56,317 nt of DNA from GCA-2686265 sp036010965 (GCA_036010965.1 DASCMO010000128.1:1-56317); one strand, 5' to 3'. Shown: positions 1 through 8,776, numbered from the stretch's first letter. Numbers and translations: made by a program. Notes: a model not told the origin generated them from the sequence alone.

Positions 1-1523
1 ACCCGGGCGGTGGCGGCGATCCGGGCGGTGGCGGCGATCCGGGCGGTGGCGGAGGTGGATCGAGTTCCACCTCCCTCGAACAGAAGGACAGCTTCACGAC
101 GGACGATGTCCTGCACCTTCTTGAGCGCACGCACTTCGGCGTGCGCGAGAGCGAGTTTGATCAGGTCATCGCCATGGGCCTGCCAATGTACGTGGACGAC
201 ATGCTCCAGTTGCCGACGCCCGGCACGACCGCGGCCGAGGCGCAAGCCTTCGAGTGGCTCATCAACGGGACGGACCCGCTCGGCCTGGAAGGGATGTTCC
301 CCGACACCGATGACCTCGCGCACTGGTGGCTCCACCTGATGATGCACAGCGAGCATCCCTTCCAGGAACAACTCGCGTTCTTCTGGCACGACCACTTCGC
401 CGTGCCCGTGGCGAGCTTCAAGGGCGACCAGCGACACTGGATCAAGGAGTACGTCGATCTGCTGCGCGAGAAGGGCACGGGCAACTTCCGCGACCTGCTC
501 GAATCGATCAGCCGTGACGCGGCGATCGCCAAGTCCCTCGACCAGACGGACAACGACGAGGACAACATCAACGAGAACTACGCTCGGGAGCTCTGGGAGC
601 TGTTCTCCCTGGGCGTGGACAACGGTTACACCCACACCGACATCCGCGAATCAGCTCGCGCCCACACGGGATTGAAGATCGTCGACGACCCTCAGACGAG
701 TCTCGAGAGCGTCGCCTTCGACGCCGAGGAACACGCCGATGATGAGAAGGTCTTCCTCGGTAGCACCGTCGCGGCCCAGCACGGGGCCGGCGCGTCCGAA
801 CATGACGACGTCGCCGCGGTGATCGACATCACCCTCGGCTTCGCGGGGCCGAACGGGGACGCCGCAGCCTTCATCTGCGGCAAGATCCTCGAACACTACT
901 ACTCCGTGGACCCGCCCGCCGAACTGGTGGACGGCCTGGCGGAAATCCTGCGCGACGGCTGGGAGCTCGAACCCGTCTTCGCCACGCTGTTCAAGTCCGA
1001 GGCCTTCTACTCGGACGCCGCCCGAGACCCGATGGCCAGGAGCCCCGTTGCGGCGGGCATCGGATTCATGCGCTCCACGGGCCTCCTGGTCTCCGCGCAC
1101 CGCATCTCCGGCAACTTCGACAGCGCAGGCATGCTCCCGACCCAGCCGCCGGACGTGGACGGCTGGGACGCGGGCCTCGAGCTGCTCTCCTCCATCGGGC
1201 TGCTCGAGATCGCGAACCTCGCCAGGGACGCGGTCGTCGACCGGACCTACCAGGAGCAGGAACTCGGACTGGACATCTCCACGCTTCTTCCCGACGGGCC
1301 GCAGCAGGCGGCCGACGTCATCGACCACTGGGCCCACTGGCTGAGGCTGGAGGTGACTGCCGCGGAGCGCGATCTCCTGATCGAGTACATGGACACGGCC
1401 CGCTACGCGAACGGAGAAGTGCATGACTCACCCTTCGATCCAGATGATCTGGGGCATCTCGACGAGCGCCTGCGGGGCCTCCTGTACATCCTCGCCCAAC
1501 ACCCGACCTTCATGCTGAGCTAG
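1..1523 (+). CDS. DUF1800 family protein (5'-truncated)
   Basis: The reading frame is open from the first full codon at position 3, so the true start lies before the window; the GTG at 141 falls inside the domain and is not the start. The visible N-terminal part is three glycine-rich PGGGGD-like units plus a Ser/Thr linker, then the DUF1800 body begins (LLERTHFGVRE around 117-149). Hallmarks are FWHDHFAVP at about 381-407 and NENYARELWELFSLG from 570. DUF1800 proteins are large, poorly understood, usually exported proteins of planctomycetes and related bacteria, nearly always encoded next to a DUF1501 protein, as here (14 nt gap). Function is unknown. The Gly-rich stretch probably joins the domain to an upstream domain I cannot see. 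Confidence 0.85.
   Translation, partial: PGGGGDPGGGGDPGGGGGGSSSTSLEQKDSFTTDDVLHLLERTHFGVRESEFDQVIAMGLPMYVDDMLQLPTPGTTAAEAQAFEWLINGTDPLGLEGMFPDTDDLAHWWLHLMMHSEHPFQEQLAFFWHDHFAVPVASFKGDQRHWIKEYVDLLREKGTGNFRDLLESISRDAAIAKSLDQTDNDEDNINENYARELWELFSLGVDNGYTHTDIRESARAHTGLKIVDDPQTSLESVAFDAEEHADDEKVFLGSTVAAQHGAGASEHDDVAAVIDITLGFAGPNGDAAAFICGKILEHYYSVDPPAELVDGLAEILRDGWELEPVFATLFKSEAFYSDAARDPMARSPVAAGIGFMRSTGLLVSAHRISGNFDSAGMLPTQPPDVDGWDAGLELLSSIGLLEIANLARDAVVDRTYQEQELGLDISTLLPDGPQQAADVIDHWAHWLRLEVTAAERDLLIEYMDTARYANGEVHDSPFDPDDLGHLDERLRGLLYILAQHPTFMLS
3..56 (+). repeat. 18-bp tandem repeat coding for PGGGGD
   Basis: Two identical 18-bp units (3-20 and 21-38) and a third that diverges after 12 bp (39-56) sit in frame inside the truncated DUF1800 gene and encode a flexible Gly/Pro/Asp linker. 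The array may continue left of the window. Identical copies suggest replication slippage, so copy number may vary between strains. Confidence 0.8.
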
Positions 1524-1537
1524 AAGCGAGACGCACC

Positions 1538-2872
1538 ATGATGAACGCCAAGTCGAACCACATCATCGAGAACGAGGTCAGCAGACTGACTGGCCTCTCT
1601 CGCCGCGAGGTCCTGCGCCTGGGCTTTGGAGCCGTCGGCGCCGTGGGAGCGGCGTCCCTCGCTCCCCTGGCACACGCGACCACCAGCACGCCCAGGCCTC
1701 TCCCCTGGGTCGGCCCACGCCTGGTGATCGTGAACCTCAGGGGCGGCAACGACGGACTGAACACGGTCGTTCCCGTGAACCTGCAGGCCTACCACGAGCA
1801 GCGTCCGACCCTCGCCCTCACTAGCGGACAGACGCTCTCGATGAACGTCGGGCCCGGGGCGAGTACCCAGTACCGGTTGCATCCACAGCTCGCCGCCCTG
1901 CAGTCCGCCTTCTCCGACGGCGACCTGGCCGTCTTTCAGAAGGTCGGCTACCCGGGCGCGAACGAGAGCCACTTCGAGAGCGAGACGATCCTCAGCCGTG
2001 CCCAGAGGGACATCAGCACCGGCACAGGCATCGACACCAGCGGCTGGATCGCGCGCCTGACCGACACCCTCGGCACTTCGCCCACAGCGGCGGTCGCCGT
2101 TGGCATGGGCCACCCCGAAGAATTCCGCGGCAGCGCGTCGCCCTTGCTCAGCATCGGCTCCAACCTGTCCAGCTTCGAGTTCGATGTGGACTCGCCCTAC
2201 GGCAACACGAACGACCCGCACCGCAAGGCCACCGTCCGGGCCATCCTGGACCAGTTCCAGGGTTCCTCGGCCCTCGCGAATTCGGTTCGTGACGCGCAGG
2301 CGGTGAGCCACGACCTGGTGGACTTGATCGCCGACGCCGAGGCCTCCTACGCGAGCACCATCTCCTATCCGGAGAACAACGCAGTCGCCACCCAACTGCA
2401 GACGATCGCCAAGCTGATCCAGGGCGGCTTCGAGACCAACGTCTACTGCATCTCCAAGGACCGCTTCGATACCCACTCCGCCCAGGGGTCGCTGCACTCC
2501 GAGCTGCTGGGTCTCCTCGACGGCGCCCTGAGCGCCTTCTCGGACGACCTGGTCGAGATGGGAGCCTGGAACGACACGATCGTCCTCGTCGTCTCCGAGT
2601 TCGGCCGGCGCAGCTTCGAGAACGGCTCCTTCGGAACGGACCACGGTTCGGCAAACACGATGCTGGCCCTCGGCGGATCGGTCGTCGGCGGCGTCTATGG
2701 GGAGCCGATCACGGATGCAGACCTGACCGACGTGGAAAACCTCGAGTACGCCCTCGACTTCCGGTCGATTTACAAGGAGATCGTCGGGGACCACTTCGGA
2801 GTCGGCGCGCAGGGAATGGCCGACATCTTCCCCGAGCCGCTGGAGATCGAGACGAACCTCGGGTTTCTCTAG
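1538..2872 (+). CDS. DUF1501 family protein with Tat signal
   Basis: A 444-residue protein of the DUF1501 family, an alkaline-phosphatase-like fold group of unproven activity that is a constant partner of DUF1800. The N-terminus carries a twin-arginine signal (SRREVLRLG, Arg22-Arg23) followed by an Ala/Gly hydrophobic stretch ending near AHA, so export in folded form through Tat is likely. Family motifs are RGGNDGLNTVVPV near residue 68 and GTDHGSANTMLALGG near residue 367. It starts 14 nt after the DUF1800 stop and is surely in the same operon. Two ATG codons are adjacent at 1538 and 1541; either could serve. Confidence 0.9.
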   Translation: MMNAKSNHIIENEVSRLTGLSRREVLRLGFGAVGAVGAASLAPLAHATTSTPRPLPWVGPRLVIVNLRGGNDGLNTVVPVNLQAYHEQRPTLALTSGQTLSMNVGPGASTQYRLHPQLAALQSAFSDGDLAVFQKVGYPGANESHFESETILSRAQRDISTGTGIDTSGWIARLTDTLGTSPTAAVAVGMGHPEEFRGSASPLLSIGSNLSSFEFDVDSPYGNTNDPHRKATVRAILDQFQGSSALANSVRDAQAVSHDLVDLIADAEASYASTISYPENNAVATQLQTIAKLIQGGFETNVYCISKDRFDTHSAQGSLHSELLGLLDGALSAFSDDLVEMGAWNDTIVLVVSEFGRRSFENGSFGTDHGSANTMLALGGSVVGGVYGEPITDADLTDVENLEYALDFRSIYKEIVGDHFGVGAQGMADIFPEPLEIETNLGFL

Positions 2873-2936
2873 CAGGGGTCCTCCGCAAGATCTTGCTACA
2901 GGGCGGTTCGCGCGTCGGCAGCGGCGCGCGAATCGT

Positions 2937-2942
2937 TATATT
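2937..2942 (+). promoter_or_regulatory. Candidate -10 element (TATATT), leaderless arrangement
   Basis: TATATT lies exactly 7 nt before the ATG at 2950. A weak -35 match (TCGGCA, 2915-2920) sits 16 bp upstream. Transcription would start at or next to the A of the start codon, giving a leaderless message. No Shine-Dalgarno is visible. The same spacing recurs at other genes here. Confidence 0.5.
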
Positions 2943-2949
2943 CCCCAGC

Positions 2950-5199
2950 ATGTATCGCCGAACCCTGATGGGGTCGCTCCTCGTGGTGGCGTCCGCGATC
3001 GGCGGCGCGTGCAGGGACACAGGTCCGGCGCGTGACGCGCCGAACCTGCTCATCATCACGCTCGACACGACGCGTGGGGATCGCCTGGGATGCTACGGCT
3101 ACGACGAGGCCGTCACTCCGCGCATCGACGCCCTGGCCGCTTCGGGGACATGCTTCGAGCGCGCCTTCTGCCCCACACCCTTCACCCTGCCGTCCCACTC
3201 GACGCTGCTGACGGGTAACCACCCGCCTGGACACGGCGTGCACGTGAACTATTCCGGGCGCGTGGCGGTCTCGGACGAGATCCACACCCTGGCACAGGTG
3301 CTGTCCTCGCGCGGCTACCGCACGGGGGCCTTCATCGCCGCCCGCGTCCTGAACGACCACTGTGGCCTGGCGCGCGGCTTCGAGCGCTATTCCGACATCG
3401 AGGCCCTGCCGGGCGACGACCCCGAAGGGCCCGAGCGCCTGGCCCGTGCCGGCGACCTCGTCTGCGATGACGCGCTGGAGTGGCTCGAAGAGGATGGGCC
3501 AGGACCGTTCTTCGGCTGGGTGCATTTCTTCGACGCCCACGACCCCTACACGCCGCGCGAGGGGTTCGAGGACATCGGCGCCCATCCCTACGACGGCGAG
3601 ATCGCCTTCGTCGACACGCAGGTCGGGCGCCTGCTCGACTGGCTGGAAGAGCGCAAACTGACGGAACGCACCCTGGTCGTCCTCTGCGGCGACCACGGCG
3701 AGGGCCTGGGAGAGCACGGCGAAGAGACCCACGGCCTGTTCGTCTACGACTCGACCATGCGCGTCCCACTGATGATGGCGCGCCCCGGAACGGTGGTCGG
3801 CGCTCACCGCCCCAGCGCGACCGTGGGGCTGGTCGATGTCATGCCGACCATACTCGCCCAGCTCGATATCGCCGCGCCCGCCGAGATCGAAGGCCGCGAC
3901 CTCTCGCCCATGCTCGCCGGAGAGGACCCCGAAGGCGGGTTCGCCTACTTCGAGAGTGAGTACGGCATGCGCACCATGGGCTGGGCTCCCCTGCGCGGCT
4001 GGATCGAGTTTCCCTGGAAGTACACCGAAGCGCCATTACGGGAGCTGTTCCACCTGCAAGACGACCCCGGGGAGACCGAGAACCTCCTGGAGGCCCGACC
4101 AGAGATCGCGCAGCGAATGAGGAGTGCCCTGGAGGAGTTCCGCGCGCGTACGCCGCGGCGCGAGGTGACCGAGGTCACCAGCGAGACGGACGAAGCGCGC
4201 GAGCTGGCGATGCTGGGCTACCTCGCGAGCGACTTCGAGCTCCCCGAGGGAACCCGGATCGAGGAGCTGCGGGACCCGCGGGACGCCTACGACGTGTACT
4301 GGAGGACCAAGCACGCCGCCGACCTGATGAAAGAGGACCGCCTCGACGAGGCCCTCGCGCTCATCGAGCCCCTGACCGCCCTGAGCCCCGAGTCGGCGCG
4401 CATCTGGACCGTGCTGGGAGGCGTGCGCCTCAAGCTCGGGAAGTTCGCGGGCGCGGCGCAGGCGTATCGCGAGAGCCTGGCTCGTAACCCAGACCGGCCA
4501 GCCTGCATCATGGGCCTGGGCGACGCCCTGCGCGGCCAGGGGCTCGCGAGCGAGGCGATCGTCGAGTACGAGCGCTGCATACGGATCGACCCGACCCTCG
4601 GCCAGGCCCACAGCCGCCTGGGGCTGCTGCGCGCGGGCCGGGGCGAGATGGACGCCGCCCTCGACGCCCTGCAGCGCTTCGTGGAGCTCGAGCCCGCTTC
4701 CCCCAACGCGCGCTTCAACCTGGCGGGCGTGCTCATGCGGAGCGGGCGCGCGGATGAAGCCCTCTCCGAGCTGAGGACCGCCCTGCGCCTGGACCCCGCC
4801 TGCAAGCAGGCTCATGTGGGCCTCGCCAGGATCCTGGAGAGCAGCGGCCAGCACGAGCACGCCATCCGCGCCCGGCGCACGGCGCTCGCCCGGCTCCCCG
4901 GCGACCCCGATCTGGGCGCAGGCTTGGCCTGGCTCCTGGCCACGAGCACGCGCGACGACCTGCGATCGCCGGACGAGGCACTGATCCTGGCCCACGGAGC
5001 CCGTGACGCCGAGCCCTCCAACCCGCGCTTTGGCGACGTCCTCGCCGCCGCACAAGCTGCCGCCGGCGACTTCGCAGGGGCCTCTGCAACGGCCGAGCAG
5101 GCCCTCGCCCAGGCACGCGGTGTACTCCCTGCGGCCTTCGTCGCGAAGCTAGAGGCGCGCCTTCTCCTCTACCGGAGCGGGCAGGCTCACCGGGAGTGA
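2950..5199 (+). CDS. Sulfatase-like (alkaline phosphatase superfamily) protein with C-terminal TPRs
   Basis: About 749 residues from the ATG at 2950. The TTG 57 nt upstream is rejected because it would put the -10-like TATATT inside the gene and bury the signal peptide. The N-terminus is hydrophobic and ends in GGAC, so it may be a lipoprotein. The sulfatase fold covers about residues 30-400: LDTTRGDRLGCYG near 37 and GDHGEGLGEHG at 247-257 supply metal ligands. The nucleophile motif is TLPSH (Thr79) where true sulfatases have C/S-x-P-x-R for formylglycine, so a phosphodiesterase or phosphatase reaction is as likely as sulfate hydrolysis. About seven tetratricopeptide repeats fill residues 455-735 and suggest protein partners. 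It appears monocistronic. Confidence 0.85.
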   Translation: MYRRTLMGSLLVVASAIGGACRDTGPARDAPNLLIITLDTTRGDRLGCYGYDEAVTPRIDALAASGTCFERAFCPTPFTLPSHSTLLTGNHPPGHGVHVNYSGRVAVSDEIHTLAQVLSSRGYRTGAFIAARVLNDHCGLARGFERYSDIEALPGDDPEGPERLARAGDLVCDDALEWLEEDGPGPFFGWVHFFDAHDPYTPREGFEDIGAHPYDGEIAFVDTQVGRLLDWLEERKLTERTLVVLCGDHGEGLGEHGEETHGLFVYDSTMRVPLMMARPGTVVGAHRPSATVGLVDVMPTILAQLDIAAPAEIEGRDLSPMLAGEDPEGGFAYFESEYGMRTMGWAPLRGWIEFPWKYTEAPLRELFHLQDDPGETENLLEARPEIAQRMRSALEEFRARTPRREVTEVTSETDEARELAMLGYLASDFELPEGTRIEELRDPRDAYDVYWRTKHAADLMKEDRLDEALALIEPLTALSPESARIWTVLGGVRLKLGKFAGAAQAYRESLARNPDRPACIMGLGDALRGQGLASEAIVEYERCIRIDPTLGQAHSRLGLLRAGRGEMDAALDALQRFVELEPASPNARFNLAGVLMRSGRADEALSELRTALRLDPACKQAHVGLARILESSGQHEHAIRARRTALARLPGDPDLGAGLAWLLATSTRDDLRSPDEALILAHGARDAEPSNPRFGDVLAAAQAAAGDFAGASATAEQALAQARGVLPAAFVAKLEARLLLYRSGQAHRE

Positions 5200-5218
5200 C
5201 GGCTCGCTCGCCGGCCCA

Positions 5219-5224
5219 TAGACT
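5219..5224 (+). promoter_or_regulatory. Candidate -10 element (TAGACT), leaderless arrangement
   Basis: TAGACT fits TANNNT and ends 6 nt before the ATG at 5231. A GTGACG hexamer (5196-5201) lies 17 bp upstream as a possible -35. No ribosome binding site is visible between them, so the AtuA operon is probably transcribed as a leaderless message from here. Confidence 0.5.
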
Positions 5225-5230
5225 GTCCGC

Positions 5231-6625
5231 ATGCCCCCCAGCAGCAACGGCCGGCGCGACCTGCTCATCGCCAACGGGCAAGGATTCTGGGGCGACTCGA
5301 TCCTCGGGCCCGTGCGCCTGGTCGAGGAAGGTCCCCTGGACTACCTGACCCTCGACTACCTGGCGGAGGTCACGATGAGCATCATGCAGAAGTTGCGCTC
5401 GCGCGACCCCTCGCGGGGCTACGCGACCGACTTCGTGACGCTCATAGACCGCATCCTCCCCAAGCTCGTCGAGCGCGACATCCGGGTCATCGCCAACGCC
5501 GGCGGTGTCAATCCCCACGCCTGCAAGGACGCCCTGCTGGAGGTCATCGCGCGTCACGGCGTGGAGGGCCTGCGGGTCGCGGTGGTCGAGGGGGACGACA
5601 TCCTCGGACGCCTCGACGAGTTGACCGACGCCGGCGAGCAATTCGTCAACATGGACACCGGTCAGCCCTTCGCAGAGGTGCGCAACCGCATCACCAGCGC
5701 AAACGTCTACCTGGGCGCCTTCCCCATCGCCGAGGCCCTGGCGCAGGGGGCACGGATCGTCATCACCGGCCGCGGCACGGACCCGGGGCTCGTGCTCGGG
5801 CCCATGATCCACGAGTTCGGGTGGAGCGTGGAAGACCTAGATCTGCTCGCGGCGGGCACGGTCGCCGGGCACATCGTCGAGTGCGGCGCACAGTGCACCG
5901 GCGGAAACTACACGGACTGGCGCTCGATCGAGGACATGGCCCGCATCGGCTACCCGATCATCGCCGCGCAGGCCGACGGCGAGTTCGCCGTCACCAAGCA
6001 CGAGGGCACCGGCGGCCGCGTCGACATCGACACGGTCACGCACCAGCTGGCCTACGAGATGGGCGATCCGGCGAACTACGTGACGCCCGATGTGATCGCC
6101 GACTTCACGAGCTTCCACCTCGACCAGGACGGTGCGGACCGCGTGCGCGTCGGAGGCGTCACGGGTGCGCCGCCGACACCAACCTACAAGGTCTCGATGT
6201 CCTATCGGGACGGTTGGAAGGCAGTCGGTCAACTCACGGTCGCGGGGCCCGATGCAATCGACAAGGCGCGCCTGTGCGCGGAGATCGTCTGGGACCGCCT
6301 GCGCCTCGACGGCGTGGAGTACGCTCCCGAGGAGCGCATGGTCGAGATCGTCGGCGCCAACACCTGCCACGCCGGGATCGAGGCCGCGGACGCGACGGAT
6401 CCCTCGGAGGTCATCCTGCGCATGGGCGTCAAGGGCCCGGACCGCGACAAGGTGAACCGCTTCGGACCGGAGCTGGTCCCCCTGGTGACCAGCGGGCCGC
6501 CAGGCGTGACCGGATTCGCCGGCGGCCGACCGAAGGCGACCGAGATCATCGGCTTCTGGCCCGCACTCGTGGACAAGGAGCTGATCGAGACACGGGTCGA
6601 GGTCTTCGACGCGCCCGCAACCTGA
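5231..6625 (+). CDS. DUF1446 / AtuA N-terminal domain protein
   Basis: A 464-residue protein matching the large domain of AtuA, the acyclic terpene utilisation protein family (DUF1446). It opens with a short Ser/Arg leader, then family features such as LLIANGQGFWGDS near residue 11, ANAGGVNPHACKDALLEV near residue 93 and ITGRGTDPGLVLGPMIHEFG near residue 178. The biochemical role is unproven; AtuA-like genes occur in acyclic terpene and branched acyl-CoA breakdown loci. The small AtuA-like domain, fused in many bacteria, is a separate gene 16 nt downstream. Downstream phosphate acyltransferase hints at acyl-CoA or acyl-phosphate metabolism rather than a full citronellol pathway, since no acu/atu carboxylase is present. 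Confidence 0.85.
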   Translation: MPPSSNGRRDLLIANGQGFWGDSILGPVRLVEEGPLDYLTLDYLAEVTMSIMQKLRSRDPSRGYATDFVTLIDRILPKLVERDIRVIANAGGVNPHACKDALLEVIARHGVEGLRVAVVEGDDILGRLDELTDAGEQFVNMDTGQPFAEVRNRITSANVYLGAFPIAEALAQGARIVITGRGTDPGLVLGPMIHEFGWSVEDLDLLAAGTVAGHIVECGAQCTGGNYTDWRSIEDMARIGYPIIAAQADGEFAVTKHEGTGGRVDIDTVTHQLAYEMGDPANYVTPDVIADFTSFHLDQDGADRVRVGGVTGAPPTPTYKVSMSYRDGWKAVGQLTVAGPDAIDKARLCAEIVWDRLRLDGVEYAPEERMVEIVGANTCHAGIEAADATDPSEVILRMGVKGPDRDKVNRFGPELVPLVTSGPPGVTGFAGGRPKATEIIGFWPALVDKELIETRVEVFDAPAT

Positions 6626-6641
6626 ACGATCCCGAACCGCC

Positions 6642-6989
6642 ATGCCCACCGTATCCCTCGCGCGCATCGCTTCCGCCCGCTCCGGTGACAAGGGGCGCGG
6701 CTCCAACGTGGGCATCATCGCGCGCTCGGGCGCGGCCTACGCGTTCCTGAAGGAGGCACTGACGGAGGACGCGGTGCGCGCGCACATGCACGCCATCAAC
6801 CATGGAGCAGTGACGCGCTACACTGCGGACAACATGCTCGTACTCAACTACCTGCTGGCCGACAGCCTGGGAGGCGGCGGGTCAGAATCCCTGCTGACCG
6901 ACGCCCAGGGCAAGACCCACGGCCTCGGGCTCCTGCGCATGGAGCTGGATGTCCCCCAGGCGGTACTGGACGCCACACCGGCTCCGTGA
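6642..6989 (+). CDS. AtuA-like small-domain protein
   Basis: A 115-residue protein equal to the C-terminal ferredoxin-fold domain of AtuA proteins: it begins with LARIASARSGDKGRGSNVG, the usual opening of that domain, and NMLVLNYLLADSLGGGGS lies mid-protein. It should work with the preceding DUF1446 protein as the second half of one functional unit. The gene follows after 16 nt. Its stop overlaps the GTG of the phosphate acyltransferase gene (GTGA), which implies translational coupling. Confidence 0.85.
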   Translation: MPTVSLARIASARSGDKGRGSNVGIIARSGAAYAFLKEALTEDAVRAHMHAINHGAVTRYTADNMLVLNYLLADSLGGGGSESLLTDAQGKTHGLGLLRMELDVPQAVLDATPAP

Positions 6990-7945
6990 CGGTCATGGAC
7001 CTCGCGCTCGAGACCCGAGAGAAGGCCCGCCGCATCGGTTGCCGGATAGTGCTCCCCGAGGCCGGCGACCCCCGCGTGCGCCAGGCCGCGGCGAGCCTCG
7101 CGGCCCAGGGTCTGTGCGAGCCCGTCCTGATCGACGACGGCACGATGGGGGCCGCTCCGACGAGTATCGAGGTGCTGCACCCCGAACGGGACGCGCGCTT
7201 CGAGGGCTTCGTCGCGGAGTACCACGAGCTGCGCAAGGAGCGCGGCACGACCGAGGAAGAGGCCCGCGAGCGCGTGCTCGACCCGCTGGTGTTCGGCGCC
7301 TTCCTGCTGCGCAGCGGTGACTGCCAGGGCGCTGTCGCCGGGAGCGCCACGGCCTCGGCCAACGTGCTGCGCGCAGGCATCCAGGTGGTGGGCACGGCGA
7401 AGGGCATCGACACGGTCTCCTCGAGCTTCCTGATGCTGCTCGCGGACTCGGTCCTGACCTTCGCTGACTGCGGGGTCGTGCCCGAGCCGACCGCGGAGCA
7501 GCTCGTGGACATCGCTCTGGCGTCCGCCGAGAGCCACCGGCGGCTGGCTGGCCAGGCCCCGCGAGTGGCCCTGCTCTCCTTCTCGACCAGGGGATCGGCC
7601 GACCATCCGCGGGTGGATAGGGTCCGCACGGCGGCGGAGCTGCTGGCGCAAAGGGCGCCGGATCTGTGCTGCGACGGCGAGCTTCAGGTCGACGCCGCGC
7701 TGGTCCCCGACGTCGCCGCCTCGAAGGCGCCCCGTTCCCCCCTCGCCGGACGCGCAAACGTCCTGGTCTTCCCCAATCTGGACTCGGGCAACATCGCCTA
7801 CAAGCTGGTCCAGCGCCTGGCCGGGGCGAAGGCCCTGGGCCCCCTCGTCCAGGGTCTGGCCCGGCCTTACATGGATCTCTCACGGGGATGCACGGCGGAG
7901 GACATCCTGGACACGGCCTGCATCGCGGCGGTGCTCTCGACATGA
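6986..7945 (+). CDS. Phosphate acetyl/butyryltransferase
   Basis: A 319-residue member of the PTA_PTB family, which interconverts acyl-CoA and acyl phosphate in the cytosol. Family signatures include LPEAGDPRVRQAA near residue 26, AGSATASANVLRAG near residue 117, and PNLDSGNIAYKLVQRLAG in the C-terminal third. Length is normal for the short, single-domain Pta type. The GTG at 6986 overlaps the previous stop; an ATG at 6995 is an alternative start. No acetate or butyrate kinase is in the window, so I cannot tell acetyl from butyryl specificity. Coupling to the AtuA pair suggests it handles an acyl-CoA product of that pathway. Confidence 0.85.
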   Translation: MTVMDLALETREKARRIGCRIVLPEAGDPRVRQAAASLAAQGLCEPVLIDDGTMGAAPTSIEVLHPERDARFEGFVAEYHELRKERGTTEEEARERVLDPLVFGAFLLRSGDCQGAVAGSATASANVLRAGIQVVGTAKGIDTVSSSFLMLLADSVLTFADCGVVPEPTAEQLVDIALASAESHRRLAGQAPRVALLSFSTRGSADHPRVDRVRTAAELLAQRAPDLCCDGELQVDAALVPDVAASKAPRSPLAGRANVLVFPNLDSGNIAYKLVQRLAGAKALGPLVQGLARPYMDLSRGCTAEDILDTACIAAVLST

Positions 7946-8394
7946 GCGGACGCTACTTCCCGACCTTGCTGCTCGTGATCTGCTGCGCGTCGGCGTGCTC
8001 GAGCTTCTCGAGGCCGGTCGAGATCGACCGACAGCGCGTCACCCACCCCTCAGGTGTCGAGTTCGAGGACATCATCAAGGGCATGGGTCGCGCCGCTCGC
8101 AAGGGCCGAAGCGTGACACTGGAATACACCGCCTGGCTAGAGGACGGGACGCGCTTTGACTCGAGCCTCGACCGCGGGCGGCCGCTGACCTTCATCCTCG
8201 GCGCAGCGCCCCTGTCGGGCTGGGACATTGGGATCCCCGGGATGCGGGAAGGCGGTGAGCGCAGGCTCTTCGTGCCTAGCGAGCGAGCCTACGGTGAAGC
8301 CGGCCTGCCCGGGCTCGTGCCCCCCGGTACACCCCTGGAGTTCCTGATCGAGCTCCTCGAAGTCACGCTGGAGCCAGACGAGCGGGATCGCTGA
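7942..8394 (+). CDS. FKBP-type peptidyl-prolyl isomerase, lipoprotein
   Basis: A 150-residue exported FKBP. The first 19 residues form a lipoprotein signal (hydrophobic stretch, then CASAC), and the FKBP domain runs from about residue 45: VTLEYTAWLEDGTRFDSS, GWDIGIPGMREGGERRL and LFVPSERAYGE are classic. It would speed proline isomerisation during folding of exported proteins. Its ATG overlaps the acyltransferase stop (ATGA), so it is the last gene of that operon. The functional link to AtuA/Pta is unclear and may be only transcriptional. Confidence 0.88.
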   Translation: MSGRYFPTLLLVICCASACSSFSRPVEIDRQRVTHPSGVEFEDIIKGMGRAARKGRSVTLEYTAWLEDGTRFDSSLDRGRPLTFILGAAPLSGWDIGIPGMREGGERRLFVPSERAYGEAGLPGLVPPGTPLEFLIELLEVTLEPDERDR

Positions 8395-8449
8395 TGGTAC
8401 GGCGGGCGCGCCGACCAGGTGGCGGCCGGGAGCGCGCGATACCTACGAG

Positions 8450-8477
8450 AGGAGCGGGCCCCGAGGGACCCGCTCCT
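8450..8477. terminator. Hairpin between convergent genes
   Basis: A perfect 9-bp stem (AGGAGCGGG / CCCGCTCCT) with a 10-nt loop lies between the FKBP stop (8394) and the end of the opposing small lipoprotein gene (8501). There is no clear U-tract, so it may be a rho-assisted or bidirectional terminator. Confidence 0.5.
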
Positions 8478-8500
8478 GCGTTCACTGCGTGCAGTTGCGC

Positions 8501-8776
8501 TCAGCCCTGGACGACCTCGCCCGTGACGGGGCAAGTCTTCTGGCCTTCGGAGCGCTCTGCTTTGGAGGCCGAGCACTCGCTCTTCGCGCCCTCGGAGGAG
8601 CACTCGCTCTTGGACGCGCAAGCTGCGGCGTCGGCGTCGGAGCACTCGCCGGCTCCTGCGCAGCACTCGCTGGCGGGGGCTGCGGCGGAGCTCGCGTCCT
8701 CGACCTGGGTCGAGTCGTTGGAGGCGCACGCGAAGCAGGTGGCGGCAAGGGCAAGGCCGATGATCAGTTTCTTCAT
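8501..8776 (-). CDS. Small Cys-rich lipoprotein
   Basis: A 91-residue protein starting at MKKLIIGLALAATCFAC; a longer frame upstream lacks signal-like sequence, so the Met at 8776 is chosen. The signal peptide ends in a lipobox-like CFAC. The mature part is low-complexity Ala/Ser/Glu with about eight Cys residues, in CC, EC and AC contexts, and ends with KTCPVTGEVVQG. The CPVTG end resembles short metal- or thiol-linked motifs seen in planctomycete envelope proteins, but I recognise no family. Regular Cys spacing suggests disulfides or metal binding. It is transcribed alone, facing the FKBP operon. Confidence 0.65.
   Translation of the reverse strand: MKKLIIGLALAATCFACASNDSTQVEDASSAAAPASECCAGAGECSDADAAACASKSECSSEGAKSECSASKAERSEGQKTCPVTGEVVQG

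Noticed and set aside
651..1424. 257-codon antisense frame inside DUF1800, and many similar long antisense frames across the window
   Set aside because: High G+C content leaves long stop-free frames opposite real genes; none shows a domain or a start signal.
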